In this document: piece after piece, positions 15,236 to 24,789 of the stretch
Numbering within the stretch: position 1 is the stretch's first letter
Layout: the number at the start of each line of letters is the position of its first letter
From: UBA5336 sp038745855
GTDB taxonomy: Bacteria > Pseudomonadota > Alphaproteobacteria > Caulobacterales > Hyphomonadaceae
Length of the DNA: 64,000 bases
Direction of reading: 5' to 3'
Assembly (NCBI GenBank): GCA_038745855.1
Contig: JBCDLC010000011.1
Coordinates: 1-64,000, forward strand
Notes under the pieces: model-generated
What the model was told of the DNA's origin: nothing
Seen by the model: only the letters and a program-made list of their open reading frames with translations
The model's database searches: none
Position numbers and translations under genes: made by a program

Positions 15236-16471
15236 TTACACCGCCGCCTTCAGCCAATCGCTTGCGAGTGTGCGCAGGATGTCCCCCGTCGCTTCGTGCG
15301 CGGTTTCCAAAGCGTCGGCGATGAAGGCCTCGGTCAGCAAAGCCTTCGCCTGGGCATCCGGTATCCCGCGCTGGCGCATGTAGAAGATCTGGTCTGCGTC
15401 CAGCGCGCCGCAGGTATTGCCGTGGGCGCATTCCACGTCGTCGGCGTAGATTTCCAGCTCGGGCTTGGCAAACACCTCTGCGCCATCCTCAAGCAAGAGC
15501 GCATGGTGGCCCATCTCGGCCTCGGTGCGCTGGCCGACCGTGCGTGGGACATGGAACTTCCCCTGGAAGATTGCACGGCCACCGTCCAGCACAGCTCCTT
15601 TCGTAGTCTGCTGCGTAATGCAGGCCTGGGCGCCATGGTGAACATGGCTTGTGAGGTCGACATGGTAGCCATCGCCGGCCAGATAGGCGCCGTTCATTTC
15701 TGCCCGCGCGCCTTGTCCTTCGTGGGCAACCCGCATCTCGATCCGTGAAACCTTTGCGCCAAGCGACAGCACCGTTTGGGTGAGAGCGGCCCCCGCACCG
15801 AGGTGGACATCTGCTGTGATCGCCTGGGCCTCGTCCGAGCGGCCCGATTGGAAGAGCGTGCGGCTCGCCTCCCCGCCTTCCTGCACGGCAAGGTCGAGCA
15901 GGTGGGAGGAAAAGCCCGCGCCGCCGAGGTGGCTTTCCAGTATATCAACCGACGCTCCGGGGCGCACCAGGATGGTGACACGCGAGAAACTCGCCTCGGC
16001 TTGGGTGGACGCGAAGACGAAATGGAGCGGCGTTTTTACCGGCTCGGTGATTTCCAGCATGATTGAGGATGGTCCACCCTTCTGGGCCGAGAGCGCTGCG
16101 GACAGGGCGCCAAGCGGCATCCGCTCGGCGTCGCCAAGCGCCTGAGCATCCATCTTCTCGAACCCGCGCACGCCTTTCGGCCACTTTTTCGGGAGGGTCA
16201 TGGCGCCATTTTCGAACAGGATCCGACACGCCTTCACGGGTTCAAAGGGATCGGTAATGGCCGTTTGCGAGGGGCTTTTCAGATCCGGAAGCGCCGCGCG
16301 AAAATCTGTCCAACGCCAGGCTTCCATCCGGCGGTGGGGAAGACCGCTCTCGGCAAAGGCTGCAAACGCGCGCTCTCGCCGCGGATCTTCCGGCAGCATG
16401 GCGTAGCGGGCAATCAGTTCCAGTTCGGCTGGCGTGGGATCCTTGATCTGATCCCGGAAGGGCAGCGCCAT
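15236..16471 (-). CDS. sufD: Fe-S assembly scaffold subunit SufD
   Basis: A 411-residue protein of the SufBCD scaffold. The N-terminal part is variable and helical (LIARYAMLPEDPRRERAFAA). The beta-helix core follows, with GRAIFQGKFHVPRTVGQRTE and, near the end, AHGNTCGALDADQIFYMRQR, the signature of the SufB/SufD family. Its start overlaps the last base of the sufC stop, so the two are translationally coupled. Confidence 0.94.
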   Translation of the reverse strand: MALPFRDQIKDPTPAELELIARYAMLPEDPRRERAFAAFAESGLPHRRMEAWRWTDFRAALPDLKSPSQTAITDPFEPVKACRILFENGAMTLPKKWPKGVRGFEKMDAQALGDAERMPLGALSAALSAQKGGPSSIMLEITEPVKTPLHFVFASTQAEASFSRVTILVRPGASVDILESHLGGAGFSSHLLDLAVQEGGEASRTLFQSGRSDEAQAITADVHLGAGAALTQTVLSLGAKVSRIEMRVAHEGQGARAEMNGAYLAGDGYHVDLTSHVHHGAQACITQQTTKGAVLDGGRAIFQGKFHVPRTVGQRTEAEMGHHALLLEDGAEVFAKPELEIYADDVECAHGNTCGALDADQIFYMRQRGIPDAQAKALLTEAFIADALETAHEATGDILRTLASDWLKAAV

Positions 16472-17244
16472 TACGCGGCCTCGCTCAAGACGCCGTCATA
16501 TCCCTCTTTCTCGAGCCGAAGCGCCAGGTCAGGCCCGCCGCTGGTCACGATACGGCCATCGGCGAGCACGTGCACCTTGTCCGGTTTGATATGGTCCAGC
16601 AGACGCTGGTAGTGCGTGATGACAAGCATGCCGCGCTCTGGACTGCGGAGGGCATTCACCCCGTCGGCCACTGTTTTCAGGGCGTCGATGTCCAGCCCGC
16701 TATCGGTTTCATCGAGGATCACGAAGCGAGGCTCCATCATCATCATCTGGAAGATTTCGAGCCGCTTCTTCTCCCCGCCGGAGAAACCGACATTGAGCGG
16801 GCGCTTCAGCATTTCCTGCGAGAGGTTCAGTGCCGCACCCAACTTTCGGCATTTCTTGATGAAGTCGGGCGCGGAAATCTCCGGCTCGCCACGCGCTTTC
16901 CGCTGTGCGTTCATGGCTGTGCGAATGAAGATCATCACGGGAACACCAGGGATTTCAACGGGATACTGGAAGGAGAGGAAAAGCCCCTTCGCAGCCCGTT
17001 CCTCGGGGTCCATGTCGAGGAGGTCCTCTCCTTCGAGGTCGGCTGAGCCGCCTGTCACCTCGTATCCATCGCGCCCGGTCAAGACGTAGGAAAGGGTCGA
17101 CTTGCCGGCCCCGTTCGGCCCCATAATCGCATGCACTTCACCAGCGGGCACCTCAAGGGAAAGGCCCTTCAGGATCTGCTTGGCGTCTTCGCCTTCGCCC
17201 ACGGTGGCGGCAAGATTATCAAGTATCAGCATAACGCCATCCAT
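16471..17244 (-). CDS. sufC: Fe-S assembly ATPase SufC
   Basis: A 257-residue ABC-type ATPase that drives conformational change in SufBCD. The Walker A motif is GPNGAGKST, the signature is NVGFSGGEKKRLEIFQMMMM, the Walker B is FVILDETDSGLDIDALK, and the switch histidine is in LVITHYQRLLDHI. No membrane segment. ATG 17244 (MDGVML) or 17232 (MLILDN) could start it. It lies downstream of an 82-codon unknown gene and upstream of sufD. Confidence 0.96.
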   Translation of the reverse strand: MDGVMLILDNLAATVGEGEDAKQILKGLSLEVPAGEVHAIMGPNGAGKSTLSYVLTGRDGYEVTGGSADLEGEDLLDMDPEERAAKGLFLSFQYPVEIPGVPVMIFIRTAMNAQRKARGEPEISAPDFIKKCRKLGAALNLSQEMLKRPLNVGFSGGEKKRLEIFQMMMMEPRFVILDETDSGLDIDALKTVADGVNALRSPERGMLVITHYQRLLDHIKPDKVHVLADGRIVTSGGPDLALRLEKEGYDGVLSEAA

Positions 17245-17280
17245 ATGGTCCCCAAATCTGCGAAAGGGAAGGCCTTTTCG

Positions 17281-17529
17281 CTAATCGCTGACATCCTCGA
17301 AACCAAGCCCGGGAACCTCGTTTGCCATCTCGCCGAAGACTTCGGCGATGGTGTCCTGGTGATCGGGGAAGGCCCGCACGAGATCGAAGGCAAAATCACG
17401 GATTGCGGCTTTCACGATGGCCTCGCGGAAGACATCGTCATCGGACATGTCGTCGAGCGCTGTGGCAACATAGCGGGTCAACATGCCCACGCGTCCATCA
17501 ACCCGCCTGCTCTGCTCGGTCACGGACAT
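17281..17529 (-). CDS. small protein encoded between sufB and sufC
   Basis: An 82-residue acidic protein, MSVTEQSRRVDGRVGMLTRY at the start, ending EVFGEMANEVPGLGFEDVSD. It is probably all-helical, has no cysteine and no membrane span. It is not one of the named SUF components. Its position in the operon (about 190 bases after sufB, 36 before sufC) suggests cotranscription and possibly a role in Fe-S assembly, which is inference only. Confidence 0.65.
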   Translation of the reverse strand: MSVTEQSRRVDGRVGMLTRYVATALDDMSDDDVFREAIVKAAIRDFAFDLVRAFPDHQDTIAEVFGEMANEVPGLGFEDVSD

Positions 17530-17721
17530 ACTCCCCTGTCAGGCCTTGCCAGGTCCCAGTCGTTCAGCGCCAGGGACGCCCACTCAGGAGATGTAGCACC
17601 AATCCCCGCACGAGGATAATGGAAAAAGAACAGGGTGGTGGGAACGTTTTCGACGTCTCAACCCGTCAAGACGAAGCGGCTCGTTGCTGAGATCGGGCGC
17701 CCGAATTGCCCGCTGGTTCGG

Positions 17722-19290
17722 CTAGCCCACGCTCCCTTCAAGACTGACTTCCAGGAGTTTCTGTGCTTCGACCGCGAACTCCATGGGCAGTTCCTGCAGC
17801 ACGTCCCGGACGAAGCCGTTGACAAGCAGGGCTACCGCCTCTTCCTCGCCAAGACCGCGCTGGCGGGCATAGAACATCTGATCCTCTGAGAGCTTCGTCG
17901 TCGTCGCCTCGTGCTCAAGCTGGGCATCGGCCCGCCGGTTCTCGACATAAGGCACCGTGTGCGCCCCACACGATTGGCCAATGAGAAGACTGTCGCACTG
18001 GGTGAAGTTCCGTGCTTTCTCGGCCTTCTTGTTGATCGAGACGAGCCCGCGATAGGTGTTGTCCGACCGGCCTGCCGAAACGCCCTTCGAGATGATCCGC
18101 GAGCGGGTGTTCTTGCCGAGGTGGATCATCTTCGTGCCGGTATCGGCCATCTGGCGTCCATTGGTGACGGCGATGGAATAGAATTCGCCGACGCTCTCGT
18201 CCCCGCGCAAGATGCAGGACGGGTATTTCCACGTGACGGCCGACCCTGTCTCGACCTGAGTCCAGGAGATCTTCGAACGCGCTCCACGGCAGTCGCCGCG
18301 TTTGGTCACGAAATTGTAGATTCCACCCTTGCCGTTCTCGTCTCCCGGCCACCAGTTCTGGACTGTCGAATACTTGATTTCCGCGTCTTCGAGCGCGACC
18401 AGTTCGACTACGGCGGCGTGCAGTTGGTTTTCGTCCCGCATGGGTGCCGTGCACCCCTCAAGATAGGACACATGGGCGCCCTCATCGGCAACAATAAGTG
18501 TCCGCTCGAATTGCCCTGTATTCTCGGCATTCATCCGGAAATAGGTGCTGAGTTCCATGGGACATCTGACGCCCTTGGGAACGTAAACGAATGTCCCGTC
18601 CGAGAAGACGGCACTGTTGAGGGTGGCAAAGAAATTGTCGGACTGCGGAACAACCGTTCCCAGGTACTTCTTCACGAGTTCTGGATACTCGTGCACCGCT
18701 TCGCTGATGGACATGAAGATCACGCCGGCCTTTTCGAGTTCCTTCTTGAAGGTCGTGGCCACTGATACGCTGTCGAACACGGCATCGACCGCAACTTTCG
18801 GCCGGTCCCGGGCGTCGGCGGCCGATCCGGCTGCGCCTTTCACACCCAGGAGGACCTCAGCTTCCCGGAGCGGGATCCCAAGCTTCTCATAGGTCTCGAG
18901 GATTTCGGCGGGCACATCATCGATCGATTCGTACTTCGCGCCGGCCTTGGGGGCCGCGTAATAGTGATAGGCCTGGTAATCAATGGCGGGGTACCGGACC
19001 ATCGCCCAGTCCGGTTCCTCCATATTCAGCCAGCGTTCGTAAGCCTTGAGCCGCCACTCGAGCAGCCATTCAGGCTCCTCTTTCTTCTCGGAAATCAGGC
19101 GGATGATATCTTCGTTGAGGCCCTGCGGCGCGAGCTCCATCTCGATATCGGTCGAAAAGCCAGCCGAGTAGTTTTCAGCTTCAAGCGCCTTGGCTGCAGC
19201 GACCGTTCCCGCATCAATGCCGTCCTTCACCGTCACCTCGCCATTGGCGTCGTGGGTGTGAACCTCTTCTATTCCGCAACAATCGGTCAT
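17722..19290 (-). CDS. sufB: Fe-S assembly scaffold subunit SufB
   Basis: A 522-residue scaffold protein on which SUF clusters are built. It contains the SufB hallmarks: VFSDGTFVYVPKGVRCPMEL, ADEGAHVSYLEGCTAPMRDE with the functional cysteine, NFVTKRGDCRGARSKISWTQ, and the C-terminal ARQRGLGEEEAVALLVNGFV. The longer length relative to SufD is normal. It is the second gene of the operon after the class I desulfurase; 158 bases before it hold no recognisable gene. Confidence 0.96.
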   Translation of the reverse strand: MTDCCGIEEVHTHDANGEVTVKDGIDAGTVAAAKALEAENYSAGFSTDIEMELAPQGLNEDIIRLISEKKEEPEWLLEWRLKAYERWLNMEEPDWAMVRYPAIDYQAYHYYAAPKAGAKYESIDDVPAEILETYEKLGIPLREAEVLLGVKGAAGSAADARDRPKVAVDAVFDSVSVATTFKKELEKAGVIFMSISEAVHEYPELVKKYLGTVVPQSDNFFATLNSAVFSDGTFVYVPKGVRCPMELSTYFRMNAENTGQFERTLIVADEGAHVSYLEGCTAPMRDENQLHAAVVELVALEDAEIKYSTVQNWWPGDENGKGGIYNFVTKRGDCRGARSKISWTQVETGSAVTWKYPSCILRGDESVGEFYSIAVTNGRQMADTGTKMIHLGKNTRSRIISKGVSAGRSDNTYRGLVSINKKAEKARNFTQCDSLLIGQSCGAHTVPYVENRRADAQLEHEATTTKLSEDQMFYARQRGLGEEEAVALLVNGFVRDVLQELPMEFAVEAQKLLEVSLEGSVG

Positions 19291-19448
19291 TTACGGCTCC
19301 CGTATCGAACCCCGTATATGGGCCATAGAACGCGATTTGCACACACCCCGCGACGACCTATCCATGCTTACCCGGATCTGGAGCCCGTCTGGCCTGCGCT
19401 TGATAAGTCCAACACTACCCCGCAGCGCGGGTTTGGCCGCCCGCAATG

Positions 19449-20606
19449 TCAAGACGGCCCGGCACTCCCCTGAGCGGTGGGCCGAACCCGGCGCGCGGCC
19501 TTGAGCCAGGCCTCGGCGACTGCGTCGAAGTCGGAGGGATCGCTGTCCCACCCGAAACTCAAACGGATGGCCGCATCTGCCAACCCGTCGGTGACCCCCA
19601 TTGCCGACAGAACCACCGAGCGTTTGACCTTGCCCGATGAGCAAGCCGCCCCAGACGATACGGCGATCCCGGCAAGATCCATCGCCATGACCTGTGTCTC
19701 TGCCCGGAAGCCTTCGAGGGCAAAGCATGAGGTGCCCGCAACCCGCTCGACCGCGTGCCCCATGACAGAGATACCGGCATCTGCCACCAATCGCGCCTCC
19801 ATGGCGTCCCTGAGGTCGGCGAGGGTGCCGTACGACGCGATATCCCTCACGGCCGCCTCCGCCGCGGCGCCAAACCCGGCGATGCCTGGCACATTCTCCG
19901 TGCCCGACCGGATCGAACGCTCCTGCCCTCCCCCCAATTGGAGCGGCTTGAGTGGGGCGCCCGCGCGATGCCAGAGTGCGCCTACGCCCTGGGGGCCACC
20001 AATCTTATGGGCGGACAGGGCAAGGTAATCTGCACCCAACAAGGCCACGTTCACGGGGATCTTCCCGAGCGCCTGAACGGCATCGCAGTGCGTCAGCCCG
20101 CCCGCCGCGCGGACCAGAACGGCCGCCTCTGCCACCGGTTGGATCACGCCGGTTTCGTTATTCACCAGCATCAAAGCAAGGAAGGGGATGCCATCTACGT
20201 CGGCGTCCCAGCCCGCAAGCATCGTCTCGAGGTGATCAAGGTCGATCCGTCCGTCGGGTCGCGCGTAAACGCTGCGTACTGGGGCACCAGTCGTTCCTGC
20301 ATTCTGGGTGACGGCCTCGTGCTCGATGGCCGAGACGAGCAGGGTCACCGGGCCGGTATGGGCAGCGATGGCGCCATGGAGCGCGAGCGTGTTTGCCTCT
20401 GTGCCGCCGCTCGTGAAGACGATGTCTTCTGCCCTTGAGCCGATCGCGCCACCGATTTGACCCCGGGCCGTCTCAACCCGTTTGCGCGCCCCCCGGCCAG
20501 GGCCGTGCACACTGGATGGATTAGCCGTAGACCCCAGGGCGCCGACCATGGCCGCGCGCGCTTCGGGGCGCAGGGGCGCTGTTGCGTTATAGTCCGCATA
20601 AATCAT
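19449..20606 (-). CDS. cysteine desulfurase, class I (IscS/NifS type)
   Basis: A 385-residue PLP enzyme. It begins MIYADYNATAPLRPEARAAM and shows VFTSGGTEANTLAL, SAIEHEAVTQ, the PLP lysine in LALSAHKIGGPQGVGALW, and the catalytic cysteine in VSSGAACSSGKVKRSVVL. The longer class I loop around the cysteine separates it from SufS. Two desulfurases in one suf locus is a known alphaproteobacterial layout. The Rrf2-type regulator gene iscR, usually beside it, is absent here. Confidence 0.9.
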   Translation of the reverse strand: MIYADYNATAPLRPEARAAMVGALGSTANPSSVHGPGRGARKRVETARGQIGGAIGSRAEDIVFTSGGTEANTLALHGAIAAHTGPVTLLVSAIEHEAVTQNAGTTGAPVRSVYARPDGRIDLDHLETMLAGWDADVDGIPFLALMLVNNETGVIQPVAEAAVLVRAAGGLTHCDAVQALGKIPVNVALLGADYLALSAHKIGGPQGVGALWHRAGAPLKPLQLGGGQERSIRSGTENVPGIAGFGAAAEAAVRDIASYGTLADLRDAMEARLVADAGISVMGHAVERVAGTSCFALEGFRAETQVMAMDLAGIAVSSGAACSSGKVKRSVVLSAMGVTDGLADAAIRLSFGWDSDPSDFDAVAEAWLKAARRVRPTAQGSAGPS

Positions 20607-20862
20607 GGGGGGGACTTAGGGCGGACAGGCCCGATCGGAAACCAGTCCTGTTTCTGAGGAATACGCCCAGGCGGCCACCCTCGGCCGACACGCCTCTTAC
20701 ATCGCGCGGCACGTACGGCGCGACGATGTGACCGTGACGAAACAGACCGCCCGAATTTCGCCGCTACGGAGGGCTAGGAGAGCGGTTTTTCTTGCCTTCG
20801 AGGGGGCAGGTCGCCTATTTCCGCCGCTTACCGTCACCTCCGACCCGTTACAGAAGGTCAAT

Positions 20863-21543
20863 ATGGCTGAACTGATCATTCCCGGCCCAGCCGGCCGCAT
20901 CGAGGGCCGTTATACGGAGCCGCCCATCGAAGGCGCCCCAATCGCGCTTATCCTGCATCCGCACCCGAAAGCGGGCGGCACTATGCAGGATCCCATCACC
21001 ATCCGCCTTTACCAGATGTTCGAAGCCAGGGGGTTCGGCGTCTTGCGTTACAACTCCCGCGGCGTGGGCCGCACCCAGGGCGTCTATGACCATGGCGTGG
21101 GTGAACTCGAAGACGCGGCTTTCGTGCTCGACTATCTCGAAAATCTCGCCGAAAGCCCGCGCTACGTCTGGTGCGCCGGCTACAGTTTTGGCGCCTGGAT
21201 TACGCTGCAACTGCTCATGCGCCGTCCAGAGATCGACGGTTTCTTTGCGATTTCGCCTCCAGCCAACCACTACGATCTGTCCTTCCTCGCCCCCTGCCCG
21301 GCGTCCGGTCTCATCGTATCGGGGGATGCCGACGCCATTTCCGGCCCCTCCGATGTGGAACGGGCCCTCCAAAAGGTGCGTGTGCAGAAAGGCGAAGTGA
21401 TTGACCGCGATGTCGTCCACGGGGCCAACCATTTTTACAAGGACAAGCATGTCGAATTGATGGGCAAGGTCGAGGCCTATCTCGACCGACGGCTCGAAGA
21501 AGCAGAGCGCAAACTACGCGAAGACGCAGAACTCGATAGCTGA
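20863..21543 (+). CDS. alpha/beta hydrolase of the suf-associated type
   Basis: A 226-residue cytoplasmic alpha/beta hydrolase. Visible are ALILHPHPKAGGTMQDPI, LRYNSRGVGRTQGVYDHGVG, the nucleophile elbow GYSFGAWITLQL, SGDADAISGPSDV with the acid, and VHGANHFYKDK with the histidine. This subfamily is often encoded next to suf genes in alphaproteobacteria; its substrate is unknown. ATG 20863 (MAELIIPGPAG) is the family-like start; a longer frame from 20728 is not conserved-looking. It is divergent from the desulfurase; the 256 bp between them should hold both promoters. Confidence 0.85.
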   Translation: MAELIIPGPAGRIEGRYTEPPIEGAPIALILHPHPKAGGTMQDPITIRLYQMFEARGFGVLRYNSRGVGRTQGVYDHGVGELEDAAFVLDYLENLAESPRYVWCAGYSFGAWITLQLLMRRPEIDGFFAISPPANHYDLSFLAPCPASGLIVSGDADAISGPSDVERALQKVRVQKGEVIDRDVVHGANHFYKDKHVELMGKVEAYLDRRLEEAERKLREDAELDS

Positions 21544-21624
21544 TTGCGCGAAACCCTTCGCTTAGCCCGAGGGCGCTGCTAAGGTCCCGTTAATAACTTT
21601 GTTCAGCTAGTGACGGGGCCGGCC

Positions 21625-22551
21625 ATGCAAATCCAGACACCGGCGCAGCATGCGCCGGCCACGCGCAGCACTTATACGCCTGCGGCCTCCGACAGGGACC
21701 AGCTCGCAGAAACGCTGACGTTTCTTGTCATCGGCGCCCAGAAGGCCGGCACCACCTGGATCTGCGACGTCCTCCGCCGCCATCCCGATGTGTTCATTCC
21801 CGACTGGAAGGAACTTCATTTCTTCGAGCAGGCGCCAAATTTCGAGAAGGGCTACCGCTGGTATCTCGACTTCTTCGCAGGCAGCGAGCACGCCACCGCG
21901 CGCGGAGAAGGCACACCGAACTACTTCTATAATGTGTGCACGCCCCTCGAGCATCGCGATTGGATCCATCGCGACGTGCCAGACCGGGTCAAAGCGCACC
22001 TTCCCGACGTCCAGCTCATCCTGAGCCTCCGCGATCCCGTCCAGCGGGCCATCTCGTCATACAACCACTTCGTCCTGCGCGGAAACATCTCGCCGAAAAC
22101 AGCGTTGAGGGATTGCTGGGACACGCGCGGCATCCGTAGTGCCGGCCGCTACGACGAACAGCTCAAGAAATGGCTTGCCCATTACGACCTCAGCCAATTC
22201 GAAATTGTCATCTATGAGGACGATATCAAACCGGACGGCCGTAAGCTTGCGACCGCCAACCGGCTCTTCAGCGCCATTGGCGTTGCGCCCATGGACGATA
22301 TTCCTGGCCTCTTCGTCCGCAGCAATCGCCGGCTCGACGGCGCCCTCGCCCACCTCAACCGGATCCCGTTTCTGCGCGAGAACCGCTATGGCCGGAAAAT
22401 CCGCGACCGCATCAATGGCGCAATCCCGGCCCCGGTCCAGAACTTGCTATCGATCAAGGTTGACGACCGCGATATCGATGCCCTGCGCGAGGAATTCGAG
22501 CCGCACAACCGTGCCCTAGAGGCCTTGATCGGACGCAAACTGCCATGGTGA
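21625..22551 (+). CDS. sulfotransferase domain protein, first of a tandem pair
   Basis: A 308-residue PAPS-dependent sulfotransferase. The 5'-phosphosulfate loop is VIGAQKAGTTWICDVLRRHP, and the 3'-phosphate site is LILSLRDPVQRAISSYNHFV. WKELHFFEQ, with its Glu-Leu, matches the catalytic region of heparan-type sulfotransferases. No signal peptide. The acceptor is unknown; carbohydrate is likely from the family. ATG 21625 or GTG 21610 may start it. Its last bases overlap the next gene, a close paralogue, so the pair arose by duplication and is translated together. Confidence 0.85.
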   Translation: MQIQTPAQHAPATRSTYTPAASDRDQLAETLTFLVIGAQKAGTTWICDVLRRHPDVFIPDWKELHFFEQAPNFEKGYRWYLDFFAGSEHATARGEGTPNYFYNVCTPLEHRDWIHRDVPDRVKAHLPDVQLILSLRDPVQRAISSYNHFVLRGNISPKTALRDCWDTRGIRSAGRYDEQLKKWLAHYDLSQFEIVIYEDDIKPDGRKLATANRLFSAIGVAPMDDIPGLFVRSNRRLDGALAHLNRIPFLRENRYGRKIRDRINGAIPAPVQNLLSIKVDDRDIDALREEFEPHNRALEALIGRKLPW

Positions 22552-23492
22552 CAATGACGCCTGCGATCTCGTCGCTGCATCCCCTGTCTCCCCTCCATGT
22601 CGACCAGATCCCCGCTCCAGACCACCGCGCCTCGGCGCGCGATGTAGCCGATGTGGTGAATTTTCTCGTTCTCGGGGTCCAGAAAGGCGGCACCACCTGG
22701 ATCTGCGACATGCTCCGCCAGCATCCCGATGTGTTCATCCCGACTTGGAAGGAGCTCCGCTTCTTCAACCGCGACGCCAATTTCCAGAAAGGCTACGCCT
22801 GGTATCTCGACCTCTTCAGGGGCTACGGAGGCGCCAAGGCCGTTGGCGAAGGCAACCCCACCTATTTCTTCCACCGCTGCGATGTGCCCGGCAAGGACCT
22901 CTGGAACCACCCTGACGCTCCAGCCAGGATCAGGGAGGCTTTGCCGGGCTCGAAGCTGATCCTCTCCTTCCGCGATCCAGTCAAACGCGCCGTCTCAGCC
23001 TACCAACACTTCCTGACGAGGGGCCAGCTCACACCCTACAAACCCTTCCGGGACGTCTGGGACGAGTACGGCATCCGCGCCCAGGGGGAATACGCAAACC
23101 AACTTGAACTCTGGCTGGAGCTTTTCCCGGCCGAACAGTTTCACATGATCGTCTTCGAGGACGACATCGCCCCTGATGCCGCCAAACAGGCGACCCTCGA
23201 TGGCCTGTTCGACACGCTTGGCGTCGATCGCCTCACCGAAATCCCGGGGCTCTACGACCGCTCGAACGAAGCCCAGGCGCCAGCACTCGCACATTTCAAC
23301 AATTTTGGCGCTTTCCGCGACAACGCACTCGGCCGCAAGCTCCGCGACGGCATCAACCGAAGGCTGCCTAAATCGATCCAGGACCGCCTGAAAATAAGGA
23401 TCCCGGACGCCGATCTCGACGCTCTGAGAGAACACTACCAGCCCCACAATGCGCGGCTGGAAGCGCTCATGGATCGGTCTCTGCCCTGGTAG
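22545..23492 (+). CDS. sulfotransferase domain protein, second of a tandem pair
   Basis: A 315-residue paralogue of the preceding gene with the same motifs: LGVQKGGTTWICDMLRQHPD, WKELRFFNRDANFQKGYAWY, and ILSFRDPVKRAVSAYQHFLT. Both end in a similar tail (ALMDRSLPW here, ALIGRKLPW in the first). ATG 22545 overlaps the end of the first gene by seven bases. The similarity is spread along the whole protein with many substitutions, so the duplication is not recent and the two probably differ in acceptor position. Confidence 0.85.
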   Translation: MVTMTPAISSLHPLSPLHVDQIPAPDHRASARDVADVVNFLVLGVQKGGTTWICDMLRQHPDVFIPTWKELRFFNRDANFQKGYAWYLDLFRGYGGAKAVGEGNPTYFFHRCDVPGKDLWNHPDAPARIREALPGSKLILSFRDPVKRAVSAYQHFLTRGQLTPYKPFRDVWDEYGIRAQGEYANQLELWLELFPAEQFHMIVFEDDIAPDAAKQATLDGLFDTLGVDRLTEIPGLYDRSNEAQAPALAHFNNFGAFRDNALGRKLRDGINRRLPKSIQDRLKIRIPDADLDALREHYQPHNARLEALMDRSLPW

Positions 23493-23523
23493 GACTGCCG
23501 ACCAGACGCCACCCCGAGGGCGC

Positions 23524-24780
23524 TTAATCGGCAAGGGCCCCGGTATCCGCGCCTTGTCGGCCCGTTGCTTGGGCCCCTCTTCCATTGGTGGCGTCTGCAA
23601 GCGTGGTCCCGGCGGATGCGGGGCTTGGCGGATCCGGTGTCAGTTTCACGCGCTCGGTCGTCCGCATGCGGCGCGGTCGCGACCGGAACGCGATGCGCTG
23701 CCATATCCAGAGACCAACGCCCAATACCAACAACGCACCGAATACGGCTGCACCGGTCATGTTCGACGGGTCAGCGCGAGCCGCACTAAACACAGCGGAG
23801 ACAAGGCAAATAAGGGAAAATCCCCACCAGAGGATGGCCACACGTACGGGCGATGCCCCCCGCCGGATGAGAAGTTGATAGGCATGCTCCCTGTGCCCCG
23901 AAAGAAGCGGCTGGCGCAGCAAGGCGCGATAGACAAGCGTCAAACCGGCATCGACGAGGAACGGCAGCGCAAGCGTCAAGGGATACCAGATCCCCACATG
24001 GGCGCCCGTAAAGGCTGCAAAAACCGAAAAAAGCCCGCCGATAGAAAGCGCGCCGGTGTCGCCGCCATAGATCTGGCCCCGCAGGTTCCAGGCGACGAAG
24101 CCCGCGATGGCCATCACCGCCATCAAAGGCGTGAGCAACACGACGCGTGTTGGCTCGTCGACGTAGTCAAGCATCGGCCGATAAGCGATGCCGAGCCCGA
24201 TGGCGACCCCGGCAAACATGATCGCCAGGCACCCGAAGGCGAGCCCGTCCGCACCGTCCATGAAGTTCGCAGCGTTGGTGAAAACAAGAATCCAGATCGC
24301 GAGCACCGCCGCGATAATGGCGGACCCCTGCACGCTGCCTCCGGAAGGCATCGCTGTGGCGTTTTCTCCTGGCACGCCGAATTGGAACGGGACTGGAAGA
24401 TCGACGGCTGGCAATTGTGCCGCAACCGCAGCAGCCCCTGCAGCGAGAAGCACAAGCTTTAGAAAAGCGGACAATCCAAAGACATCGTCCAATGCACCGA
24501 GCAGGCCCAACGCGATCACGAAGATCACCCACCCGCCAAAGGGTTGAACCGTGTAAAGCCCGCCCGCGAGCGCCAGTGGTCCTGTTCCCGCGAGCACAGT
24601 AATCACGAGCAACGGAACAGCAAGACCTGAGAGGATCGCCAACCCGCCGGCGGTTGGCACCGGACTTTCCTGGAACTTGCGTTCACCATCCGGAGCGTCC
24701 TTCACCGATACCGATATCAGTAGTCGGGACATGGCGAAGGACACCGCAAACGGAAGAAACAAGAGGATGAACCACGCCAT
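23524..24780 (-). CDS. glycosyltransferase family 4 protein (WecA/MraY-like sugar-1-phosphate transferase)
   Basis: A 418-residue polytopic membrane enzyme that moves a sugar-1-phosphate from a UDP-sugar to undecaprenyl phosphate. Signature loops: AGGLAIL, GALDDVFGLS, NAANFMDGADGLAFG with the metal-binding aspartates, GGDTGALSIGG, and the HREHAYQLLIRRG histidine motif typical of WecA-like enzymes rather than MraY. About ten membrane helices, then a 60-residue Pro/Ala/Thr-rich tail with no known role. It converges on the sulfotransferases and may start synthesis of a polysaccharide; that link is inference. Confidence 0.85.
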   Translation of the reverse strand: MAWFILLFLPFAVSFAMSRLLISVSVKDAPDGERKFQESPVPTAGGLAILSGLAVPLLVITVLAGTGPLALAGGLYTVQPFGGWVIFVIALGLLGALDDVFGLSAFLKLVLLAAGAAAVAAQLPAVDLPVPFQFGVPGENATAMPSGGSVQGSAIIAAVLAIWILVFTNAANFMDGADGLAFGCLAIMFAGVAIGLGIAYRPMLDYVDEPTRVVLLTPLMAVMAIAGFVAWNLRGQIYGGDTGALSIGGLFSVFAAFTGAHVGIWYPLTLALPFLVDAGLTLVYRALLRQPLLSGHREHAYQLLIRRGASPVRVAILWWGFSLICLVSAVFSAARADPSNMTGAAVFGALLVLGVGLWIWQRIAFRSRPRRMRTTERVKLTPDPPSPASAGTTLADATNGRGAQATGRQGADTGALAD

Positions 24781-24789
24781 GGCATGAGC

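Noticed and set aside
19300..19330. GTTCGA-like sequence resembling a tRNA T-arm upstream of sufB
   Set aside because: No matching acceptor, D or anticodon stems around it. No tRNA was found anywhere in the window.
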